From the NCBI GenBank assembly GCA_002298695.1, contig DBLB01000185.1, positions 1 to 8,000 of the forward strand: DNA of 8,000 bases, in the 5' to 3' direction. A model generated the notes under the pieces. It did no database searches and was not told the origin of the DNA. It saw only the letters and a list, made by a program, of their open reading frames with translations. The translations under genes were made by a program, and so were the position numbers. Positions within the stretch are counted from its first letter, which is position 1, and each line of letters opens with the position of its first letter. Below, in pieces: positions 1 to 8,000 of this stretch. Origin of the DNA: Clostridiales bacterium UBA735. GTDB lineage: Bacteria > Bacillota > Clostridia > Oscillospirales > Oscillospiraceae.

Positions 1-2411
<2,411 letters not shown>

Positions 2412-2423
2412 GGAGGATGCAGT

Positions 2424-2762
2424 ATGTCTGATTGCCTGTTCTGCAAGATCATCCACGGCGAGATCCCGACGACAAAGGTCTATGAGGACGACCAGTGCCT
2501 GGCGTTCCTTGACATTGCGCCGCTTGCGCCGACGCACTTCCTTGTCGTGCCGAAGCAGCATTTCGCTTCCGCCGCCGAGGCGACGGAGGAGAACGCCGCC
2601 GTCATCGGCCATATCTACGCGGTCATCGCGAAGCTCGCGAAGGAGCAGGGCTTCGCGGATGGGTACCGCGTGGTGACGAATGTCGGCGAGCTCGCCGGGC
2701 AGACCGTCCATCACATCCATTTCCACGTACTCTCGGGCAAGCAGCTCGGCAGCTTCAACTGA
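2424..2762 (+). CDS. HIT (histidine triad) family nucleotide-binding protein, HINT-like
   Basis: This is a 112-residue protein of the usual HINT length. The family are small dimeric cytoplasmic proteins that hydrolyse nucleoside phosphoramidates and aminoacyl- or lysyl-AMP. The diagnostic triad H97-I-H99-F-H101-V-L lies near the C-terminus; by analogy with characterised HINT proteins the middle His is the nucleophile. The N-terminus (CLFCKII, Cys4 and Cys7) and the segment around LAFLDIAPLAPTHFLVVPK are typical of bacterial HIT proteins, and the Cys pair suggests a zinc site. The tail ends in QLGSFN rather than the WPPG often seen in this family. AGGAGG at 2411-2416 lies 7 bases before the ATG; a closer ATG at 2417 abuts the site and is unlikely to be used. 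The 12-base gap to alaS suggests one transcript, and aminoacyl-adenylate hydrolysis would fit beside a tRNA synthetase, though that functional link is inference. Confidence 0.96.
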   Translation: MSDCLFCKIIHGEIPTTKVYEDDQCLAFLDIAPLAPTHFLVVPKQHFASAAEATEENAAVIGHIYAVIAKLAKEQGFADGYRVVTNVGELAGQTVHHIHFHVLSGKQLGSFN

Positions 2763-2769
2763 ACGATCA

Positions 2770-2802
2770 AAAACGGGCCGCTGCATTGCAGCGGCCCGTT
2801 TT
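2770..2802. terminator. Bidirectional rho-independent terminator between convergent genes
   Basis: A perfect inverted repeat has 15-base arms (2770-2784 and 2788-2802) and a 3-base ATT loop. The core is GGGCCGCTGC paired with GCAGCGGCCC, flanked by A and T runs. Read on the plus strand it ends in TTTT (2799-2802) just after the HIT gene; on the minus strand the run 2769-2773 gives five T after the solute-binding protein gene, whose stop is at 2834. It therefore probably ends transcription from both sides. Confidence 0.93.
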
Positions 2803-2833
2803 GCTGTGATCAGCGGCACCGGAAAAGCGGGAT

Positions 2834-5368
2834 TCAGCCTTGCTCCGCCATATAGAGCTGGACGCGGTTCTGGATGAACTGCGCTGTCTCCTCGGCGGTC
2901 TTTTCTCCGGCGAAGAACGCGCCGGTCTCGTCGTTGATGATCTCCATCAGACTTTCGTCGTAACGCATGATGCGGTTCGTGCTCTCGATGAGGCCCTTGA
3001 CCGTGTCATACTGCTCCTGCGTCATGGCGTAGATCTCGATCATCGGGCCGTCGCCGGAGCTGAAGCCGCCCTTGCTGGCCTCGACCGGTTCGCCGTTTTC
3101 ATCGAGCAGGATGTCGCCGTTCTCGTCGTATTCATAGTTCTTCTCCATCGCCTTTTCGGCCATCGCGTCAAACGCGGACTTCGTGATGGGGAAGTAGTAC
3201 TGGTCGCCCTGATACTCGTCGGTGAGCGCGGAGGCGATGAAGCTCCACGCGGCCTCCTTGTCGCGGCAGCTCGTCGTGATGGCGATCGGCGCGGAGACGG
3301 AGAAGCTGCTTCCGTCGTGGCCGGACGTGCTCGGGAAGCCGATGTAGCAGAGGTCGCCGCCCAGCTCGGCAAAGTTCTGGTAGACGCCGTCAAAGCCGTA
3401 GATCGTGCCGTACATTGAAAGGAGCTGGTCGCCGTTGCGCATGCGGACAGAATCCTGTACATAGTCGTTCCAGTCGAACGTGCTGTAGTCAAACTCCGCC
3501 GGGAATTGGGCCGCGAAGTTCAGATAGTCGATGAATTCGGGACTGTCGAAGCTGGCCGTGCCGGTCTCCCAGTCGACGAACGTGTCGGCGTTCATATACA
3601 GGCAGTAGGCGAGGACGTTGGCGCGCGTGGCGTCGACGTTGAAGATCGTCGCATCCGGATTCAGCTTCGAGAGCGCGTCTTCCAGATCGGCCAGCGTCCA
3701 CGAGGTATACCCGCCGACGACGCTTTCCAGGCCCGTCGCCGTCACGACCGAGAAGCTCAGCGGCAGCTCGTAGAGCTTGCCGTCCTCACTGTCGGCGTTC
3801 AGCACCGGCGTGATCAGAGCGTCGCGGCCCATGTCGGCGTCGATATAGGGATAGAGGTCTTCGAGCAGGCCCTTCGCTGCATACTGCCGGACGGGCAGGC
3901 TGTCGGTCAGGATCATGTCGGGCACGTTGCCGGACATGATCTCGGTATTGAGCTTTGTCAGGCCGTCGCCGCTCTCGGTGACCATCGTGCCGTTGGCGGT
4001 GGATTCGTAGTTCATGCTGTTGTATTCCGAGTAGTCCTTGACCACGATGCGGTATTTGTCGCTTGCGCGGTTGAACTTGACGATCTGCCCGCGCAGGTTC
4101 CAGTCGAGGTTCATGCAGGCGAGCGTCAGCTCGGTCTTCTCCGCGACGGTCGAGGCGTCCACCGGTGTGAGCAGGATCAGTTCGCAGGTCTGCTCGTAGG
4201 TCGAGCGGTTATAGTCCGCGCCGACGGCGAACACGCGCCCGTCGGGCAGGATGGTGTAGCTGTTGAGGTTGCTGGAATCCACGTCGCACGCCAGCCAGTC
4301 GACGACTTTTTCGCTTTCGTCCGTCTCGGCCTTCCAGCCGTAGATGTTGCCGTTGTAGTCGTAGTAGAGGTCATAGTCGCCGCTGCCGGGATAGATGTTC
4401 CAGGCGTTGTTCGGCAGGGGCAGCTCCTCGCCCCAGGCCTTCGTCTCGGGGTCGAGCACCTTGAAGACGGACTGGGCCGTGCCGTCGCTCGCGGTGCTGT
4501 AGGTGATGGCGCCGATCTTGTCCGCGCTGTACTGCGCGAGGCTGCCGCTGTTCTCGTCCGTGAGGACACAGACGGTCTTCCCTTCGTTGTCCACAACCAT
4601 GACGGCCTGATAGTCGGAGGCGTAGAGATAGCCCTTGCTGTCGGCGTAGAGCGTGCCGAGATAGGGGTGCTCGTCGCCGCCGGCCTCGATGAAGGCCGAG
4701 AGGTCGAGCGGGGCCTCAAACGTCTGCTTGCCGTCTGCGTCGAAGCGGAGCAGGCGATAGCGGACCTGGCTCTCGGAGGAGGTGTAGGCATATTCTTCTG
4801 CCTCCGCCGGAGTCGCTTCAGCAGTTTCGTCGCCCGCAGCCGGGACTGCTTCTGCGGCGGTCCCGTCGCCAGCAGAGACCTCCGCATCAGCGTATGTATA
4901 CGTCTGCTCCAGCAGCCAGACGCCGCCGTCCTGCGCGGCGCAGAGGGCCATGACGTTCGTGGTTGAGTTCTCGTCGTTGCGCGCGACATAGTCCGTCTCG
5001 CCGAGGGCCTGCGTGTCGAGGCCATAGGTCAGCAGCTTGCCGACGGTGGGGTAGTAGACCGGTTCCTCGGCCGGCGCATCGCTGTTCGCCTCGGCATAGC
5101 TCTCATCCTGCACCTGCGCGTAGAGGAAGAGCGTGTCGCCGCTGACGGCGCTCGCGTCGATGTAGCTCGTCTTCACGGGCAGCTCAAGATACTGCGCCTG
5201 ATAGACGTATTTTGCGGTCAGGGCGGCGTCGGCCTCGTTCTTCGTCTCTGTGCCGCTCACCGTCTTGTCGCCGGACGCATCGCCTGCGTCGTTTTTCTTG
5301 CCGCACCCCGCCAGCAGGCCCAGCAGCATGATGCCGGCCAGCAGCAGAGCGATCATTCGCTTGTGCAT
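2834..5368 (-). CDS. Extracellular solute-binding lipoprotein (ABC transporter, family 1) with N-terminal propeller-like region
   Basis: This is an 844-residue exported lipoprotein. The signal peptide has basic HKR, a hydrophobic core and the lipobox L19-A-G-C22, so Cys22 should be lipidated and the protein held at the outer membrane face. Residues about 45-400 carry recurring short D-x-G turn motifs followed by strands (near 147, 243, 337 and 376, for example DGGVWLL and DYNGNIYGW), which suggests beta-propeller blades. An Ala/Glu/Thr-rich insert lies near 163-198. From about residue 411 the protein resembles family 1 solute-binding proteins: LTLACMNLDW, the GNVPDMIL motif near 481, YAAKGLLEDLYPYID, and a C-terminal FFAGEKTAEETAQFIQNRV tail. 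The ligand cannot be read from sequence; sugars or oligosaccharides are typical for the family. No permease or ATPase gene is adjacent. The frame also opens with GTG at 5377, but that codon overlaps the AGGAGG at 5377-5382; ATG at 5368, 8 bases downstream of it, is the better start. Confidence 0.93.
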   Translation of the reverse strand: MHKRMIALLLAGIMLLGLLAGCGKKNDAGDASGDKTVSGTETKNEADAALTAKYVYQAQYLELPVKTSYIDASAVSGDTLFLYAQVQDESYAEANSDAPAEEPVYYPTVGKLLTYGLDTQALGETDYVARNDENSTTNVMALCAAQDGGVWLLEQTYTYADAEVSAGDGTAAEAVPAAGDETAEATPAEAEEYAYTSSESQVRYRLLRFDADGKQTFEAPLDLSAFIEAGGDEHPYLGTLYADSKGYLYASDYQAVMVVDNEGKTVCVLTDENSGSLAQYSADKIGAITYSTASDGTAQSVFKVLDPETKAWGEELPLPNNAWNIYPGSGDYDLYYDYNGNIYGWKAETDESEKVVDWLACDVDSSNLNSYTILPDGRVFAVGADYNRSTYEQTCELILLTPVDASTVAEKTELTLACMNLDWNLRGQIVKFNRASDKYRIVVKDYSEYNSMNYESTANGTMVTESGDGLTKLNTEIMSGNVPDMILTDSLPVRQYAAKGLLEDLYPYIDADMGRDALITPVLNADSEDGKLYELPLSFSVVTATGLESVVGGYTSWTLADLEDALSKLNPDATIFNVDATRANVLAYCLYMNADTFVDWETGTASFDSPEFIDYLNFAAQFPAEFDYSTFDWNDYVQDSVRMRNGDQLLSMYGTIYGFDGVYQNFAELGGDLCYIGFPSTSGHDGSSFSVSAPIAITTSCRDKEAAWSFIASALTDEYQGDQYYFPITKSAFDAMAEKAMEKNYEYDENGDILLDENGEPVEASKGGFSSGDGPMIEIYAMTQEQYDTVKGLIESTNRIMRYDESLMEIINDETGAFFAGEKTAEETAQFIQNRVQLYMAEQG

Positions 5369-5376
5369 GGATCGCA

Positions 5377-5382
5377 CCTCCT
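5377..5382 (-). promoter_or_regulatory. Ribosome binding site that fixes the lipoprotein start
   Basis: On the minus strand the sequence reads AGGAGG followed by 8 bases and ATG (5368). The GTG at 5377 that would lengthen the frame by three residues begins inside this site, so it is very unlikely to initiate translation. Confidence 0.88.
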
Positions 5383-5398
5383 GTTGTTGTCTGGGGTC

Positions 5399-5426
5399 AT
5401 TCTAGCACGTTTTTTCCTGGGCGGAA
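5399..5426 (-). promoter_or_regulatory. Possible minus-strand promoter of the lipoprotein gene
   Basis: On the minus strand, TGC-TAGAAT (5407-5399) is a good extended -10 element. The best-placed -35 is TTCCGC (5426-5421) with a 16-base spacer, which matches the consensus poorly. The predicted RNA start near 5392 gives a leader of about 24 bases ending in the AGGAGG site. A weak -35 with a strong extended -10 fits a promoter that needs an activator. Confidence 0.5.
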
Positions 5427-5442
5427 GCCCTTTCCCATAGAT

Positions 5443-5459
5443 TTAAGAAAGAATTAAGA
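5443..5459. promoter_or_regulatory. TTAAGA direct repeat, 11-base period: possible OmpR/PhoB-family operator
   Basis: TTAAGA occurs at 5443-5448 and again at 5454-5459 with a 5-base gap, one helical turn apart. Tandem hexamers with 11-base period are the usual layout of binding sites for OmpR/PhoB-type response regulators such as PhoP of Bacillus. The pair lies about 51-67 bases upstream of the predicted minus-strand RNA start, a normal activator position, and about 75 bases upstream of the plus-strand -35. The assignment to a regulator family is inference from spacing only. Confidence 0.4.
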
Positions 5460-5534
5460 GGTTGGAAACCACTTGCTGCGGCTGGTATTTCCGTTTGTTT
5501 ACAAATTGTTAATTCCAAAACTGTCATGCTGCGA

Positions 5535-5563
5535 TTGCAAACGGCCCGTCTCTGTGGTACACT
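5535..5563 (+). promoter_or_regulatory. SigA-type promoter of the foldase gene pair
   Basis: TTGCAA (5535-5540) and TACACT (5558-5563) are separated by exactly 17 bases, and TG at 5555-5556 forms an extended -10. The predicted RNA start is near 5570, leaving about 27 bases of leader to the TTG start at 5597. It is the strongest plus-strand promoter in this 228-base divergent intergenic region, which otherwise holds the minus-strand promoter and the TTAAGA repeat. Confidence 0.78.
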
Positions 5564-5582
5564 ATCAAAGAATCCGCTGAAA

Positions 5583-5588
5583 AGGAGG
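5583..5588 (+). promoter_or_regulatory. Ribosome binding site supporting a TTG start
   Basis: AGGAGG is followed by 8 bases and then TTG at 5597. No ATG lies at a suitable distance, and the reading frame after this TTG encodes the membrane anchor, so the rare start codon is supported. Confidence 0.85.
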
Positions 5589-5596
5589 GAGGCCGA

Positions 5597-6718
5597 TTGC
5601 CGACATCCCACGCCGAACCCCGCAGGGCGGGGCGGCTGCTGATCCTGACGGCGGCGCTGCTCGGGCTGTGCCTTGCCGCACTGATTTTCGGCCTCTGGGC
5701 CCGCAGCCGCAAGCCGGCGGCGCAGCGCGAGGTGCTGCGCTGCGGCGCGCTGACGCTGACCAATCAGGATCTGGCATATTATTATTGGAGCGAATATTAC
5801 TTTCTGGTCAACGAGGGCGGCAGCGGTCTCGACCCGGATACAGACCCGGCCAGCCAGATTGTGGACGATTCCCGCACCTGGCAGGATACGCTGCTGGACA
5901 AGGCGCTGCTGACCGTGCAGGACACGCTGGCGAATGTCTGCGCCGCGCAGGCGGCGGACTTCTCGCTTCCGGCGCAGTACGAGACATCGCTGGAGCAGGT
6001 GATGGACGATCTGACTGCATATGCCGTGCAGCTTGGCTTTGCCGATGATGCGGGACAGGCCGACGTGACGGCTTATTTGCAGGCGTCCTACGGCCAGGCC
6101 GCCGAACCGGAGAGCTTCCGGCGCTATCTGGAGTATGCTTATCTGGCCACGGCCTGGTCGGATGCGCAGCGCGCGGCGCTGCCGCAGCCGGAGGACGAGG
6201 CGGTGCGGGAGTATTTCCTCGCGCATGCGCAGGATTATCCGGAGCTGAGCATCGATGACGGGCCGATGCCGGACGCGCTGCTGCTGACGTTCGATCAATA
6301 CGAAGATAATCTTTCCTTGGCCAGCACGGTGTGGAGCAGCTGGCAGGCGGGCGGCAGCGGCACGGATGCGCTGCGGACGCTCGGCGAGACCTACTGCGGC
6401 GGCGCGTCAGAGCTGACCGCAGCCTACCCCGGCGACGATAAGACGCCGGCATGCGCGTATGACTGGCTGTTCGACCCGGCCCGCGCCGCAGGCGACAGCA
6501 CGGTACTGTCCGACAGGAGCGGCGCATATCTGCTGCTCGTGACCGGATTTGCGCCCGAGGCGCGCTGGCAGCAGGCCGCGGCGGAGGCCCTGCTCGACGA
6601 GCAGGCGCGCAACGAGGCGCTGGCCACTGCTGCGGCATACCCGGTGGAGATCGACCGGGACAATATCGTCATCCTTCAGCCCGAGGGGCTGTTTACAAAC
6701 GATGAAAATCAGAAATGA
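5597..6718 (+). CDS. Membrane-anchored SurA/PrsA-like protein with degenerate parvulin domain
   Basis: This 373-residue protein begins with TTG. A short basic N-terminus is followed by one hydrophobic helix (about 14-34), so the rest is probably outside the cell. Residues about 46-215 align with the same region of the next gene: CGALTLTNQDL then YYYW (61-64) matches CGGQTLTNRDL and IYYW there, and the AYLQAS.G segment also recurs. This helical part corresponds to the chaperone region of SurA/PrsA-type foldases. The region about 224-320 sits where the neighbour has its parvulin domain, and keeps FDPARAAGDSTVLSDRSGAY, close to the family's usual FDxxRxxGDxGxVxTxYGYH. However, the RHIL motif is replaced by ALLL (His to Leu229), the DPGS-NGG stretch is missing, and the second His of GYH is lost (GAYLLL, 309-314). 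Prolyl isomerase activity is therefore unlikely and a chaperone or partner role is inferred. The gene is followed after 11 bases by its paralogue, probably in one operon. Confidence 0.85.
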   Translation: MPTSHAEPRRAGRLLILTAALLGLCLAALIFGLWARSRKPAAQREVLRCGALTLTNQDLAYYYWSEYYFLVNEGGSGLDPDTDPASQIVDDSRTWQDTLLDKALLTVQDTLANVCAAQAADFSLPAQYETSLEQVMDDLTAYAVQLGFADDAGQADVTAYLQASYGQAAEPESFRRYLEYAYLATAWSDAQRAALPQPEDEAVREYFLAHAQDYPELSIDDGPMPDALLLTFDQYEDNLSLASTVWSSWQAGGSGTDALRTLGETYCGGASELTAAYPGDDKTPACAYDWLFDPARAAGDSTVLSDRSGAYLLLVTGFAPEARWQQAAAEALLDEQARNEALATAAAYPVEIDRDNIVILQPEGLFTNDENQK

Positions 6719-6729
6719 GGGAAATCAGA

Positions 6730-8000
6730 ATGAATTGCAAGTATTGCGGTGCCGAGATGCCGGAGGACAAGAACTTCTGTCCGGAATGCGGCAAGGCACA
6801 GACCGAAGAAGCCGACGCGGCCGAGACCGAGGCTGAACAGACTGCGGAGACGACCGAAGCGGAACCGACGGAAACCCAACAGCAGACGGCGGGACAGGCC
6901 GCTCCTGCGCAGGACGCCCCGAAGGCGGAAACACCGAAGGAGCCGGACGGAAAGCAGGAAAAGAAGAAAACTGCCTGGCTGCTCAGTGTAGCCATTGCGG
7001 CGCTGGTCATCATCATCGCACTTCTGGTCGTGAAGATCGTGCGCGATTCACAGCAGCCGGAGACCCTGCCTGCCGAGGGCGGCGAGACCGTGGTGGACAC
7101 GGACGACGGGACGACGGACGATGCAGATTCCAAACTCGATTCCACCGGCGACGGCGAGAGCACGGAGATCCCGCTCAACGGCGTGAGCTATACCGTCACC
7201 GAGGACGCACTGACCGACGAGGTGCTGGACCGCGTCGTCGCGACCTGCGGCGGCCAGACGCTGACAAACCGCGACCTGCCGATCTATTACTGGCGGCAGT
7301 ATATGTCCTTCGCCAACAGCTACAGCACATACCTGAGCTATCTGATGGACACGAGCAAGCCGCTTGACCAGCAGATGTACGACGAGGACAATACCTGGCA
7401 GCAGTATTTCCTGACGAGCGCGCTCGACATGTTCCAGTATTATTCCGCCGTGGCCCAGGAGGCCGAGGCCAACGGTTTCCAGCTGTCGGCAGACAGCGAG
7501 GACATCCTTGCGCAGATGCCTGCAAATCTGGAATCTGCCGCCCAGAGCTATGGCTTTGAGGATGCCGATGCCTATCTGGAGGCGTCCTTCGGCCCGAGCG
7601 TCACGCAGGACAGCTATATTGAATTTCTGCGGCTGTATCTGACCGGCGCGGAATACCTGAGCGACCTGATCGACGCCCAGCAGCCGACAGACGCCGAGGT
7701 CAGCCAGTATTATGACGACAATGCCGATACCTATGCGGAAAACCGCGTGGAAAAGATCGATAAGCCCATGGTCAACGTCCGCCACATCCTGATCCAGCCG
7801 GAGCAGGCCGAAGACGGCACGATCACCGACGAAGCCTGGGCCGCCGCCGAGCAGGAGGCCAATGACATCCTCGACGAGTGGCTGGCCGGCGACCGCACTG
7901 AGGCATCGTTTGCCGATCTGGCCAACGAGCATTCCTCCGATCCGGGCAGCAACACCAACGGCGGCCTCTATGAGGATGTCTATCCCGGCCAGATGGTCGA
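6730..8000 (+). CDS. Zinc-ribbon, membrane-anchored parvulin-type peptidylprolyl isomerase (PrsA-like), 3' end missing
   Basis: The frame runs off the window after 423 codons. Residues 1-22 form a zinc ribbon (Cys3, Cys6, Cys17, Cys20). Residues 23-80 are an Ala/Glu/Thr/Gln-rich acidic linker ending in basic KQEKKK, and 81-104 are one transmembrane helix, so the ribbon should be cytoplasmic and the rest outside. After an Asp/Thr-rich spacer, residues about 171-340 form a helical SurA/PrsA-like chaperone region homologous to the gene upstream. The parvulin domain starts at VRHILI (350-355, His352) and continues through FADLANEHSSDPGSNTNGG and GQMV (421-423); its second half, with the other conserved His, lies past the window. 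The likely role is cis-trans prolyl isomerisation and folding of exported proteins. GAGG at 6717-6720 overlaps the upstream stop codon and lies 9 bases before the ATG, suggesting translational coupling. A cytoplasmic zinc ribbon is not part of classical lipoprotein PrsA, and its partner is unknown. Confidence 0.92.
   Translation, partial: MNCKYCGAEMPEDKNFCPECGKAQTEEADAAETEAEQTAETTEAEPTETQQQTAGQAAPAQDAPKAETPKEPDGKQEKKKTAWLLSVAIAALVIIIALLVVKIVRDSQQPETLPAEGGETVVDTDDGTTDDADSKLDSTGDGESTEIPLNGVSYTVTEDALTDEVLDRVVATCGGQTLTNRDLPIYYWRQYMSFANSYSTYLSYLMDTSKPLDQQMYDEDNTWQQYFLTSALDMFQYYSAVAQEAEANGFQLSADSEDILAQMPANLESAAQSYGFEDADAYLEASFGPSVTQDSYIEFLRLYLTGAEYLSDLIDAQQPTDAEVSQYYDDNADTYAENRVEKIDKPMVNVRHILIQPEQAEDGTITDEAWAAAEQEANDILDEWLAGDRTEASFADLANEHSSDPGSNTNGGLYEDVYPGQMV

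Noticed and set aside
3506..4966. A 486-codon open frame on the plus strand, antisense to the lipoprotein gene
   Set aside because: Its translation is Val/Arg/Asp-rich with no recognisable domain, and it lies fully opposite a gene with clear lipobox and solute-binding motifs. Long antisense frames are expected in GC-rich coding DNA.
5419..5430. Small inverted repeat GGGC-GGAA-GCCC in the divergent region
   Set aside because: The stem is only four base pairs and has no T run at a useful position; it overlaps the possible minus-strand -35 and is too weak to call a terminator or operator.
5521..5527. CTGTCAT, identical to one half of the E. coli Pho box
   Set aside because: Only one copy is present, with no second half-site 11 bases away, so a seven-base match is likely chance.
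5402..6298. A 298-codon minus-strand frame across the divergent region and first foldase gene
   Set aside because: Arg/Gln-rich composition without motifs; it would run over the plus-strand promoter and a well-supported gene with a strong ribosome binding site.
7048..7932. A 294-codon minus-strand frame opposite the zinc-ribbon foldase
   Set aside because: No recognisable domain; the plus strand here encodes clear chaperone and parvulin motifs.

Overview
The window looks like chromosomal DNA of a GC-rich Clostridia-type Gram-positive bacterium, most likely near the Oscillospiraceae. This is inferred from strong AGGAGG ribosome binding sites, a Firmicutes-style lipoprotein signal on a solute-binding protein, the Cys-rich insertion in alanyl-tRNA synthetase, and PrsA/SurA-like foldases anchored by a single membrane helix. 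No mobile element, CRISPR array, rRNA or tRNA gene was recognised, and the region reads as core or housekeeping chromosome.

Layout. Positions 1-2411 hold the last nine-tenths of alaS (+), whose 5' end lies before the window. Twelve bases later comes a small HIT-family nucleotide-binding protein gene (2424-2762, +), probably cotranscribed with alaS. A perfect 15-bp GC-rich hairpin at 2770-2802 separates this pair from the convergent minus-strand gene and can terminate both strands. The minus-strand gene (2834-5368) encodes an 844-residue lipoprotein: a beta-propeller-like N-terminal half joined to a family 1 ABC solute-binding domain. No permease or ATPase gene lies beside it. A 228-bp divergent control region (5369-5596) carries a good plus-strand promoter, a weaker minus-strand promoter with an extended -10, and an 11-bp-period TTAAGA direct repeat placed where an OmpR/PhoB-type activator could act on the lipoprotein gene.

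The plus-strand pair after it consists of two diverged paralogues, 11 bases apart. The first (5597-6718, TTG start) is a membrane-anchored SurA/PrsA-like chaperone whose parvulin domain has lost both conserved histidines. The second (6730 to beyond the window end) has a cytoplasmic zinc ribbon, an acidic linker, one transmembrane helix and an external foldase region with an intact-looking parvulin motif. The pair probably helps fold exported proteins at the outer face of the membrane, and the degenerate member may act as a partner or a non-catalytic chaperone.

The most interesting points are the degenerate/active foldase pair, the zinc-ribbon fusion on the second foldase, the two-part orphan solute-binding lipoprotein and the TTAAGA repeat. 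I saw nothing that clearly marks a wholly new system.
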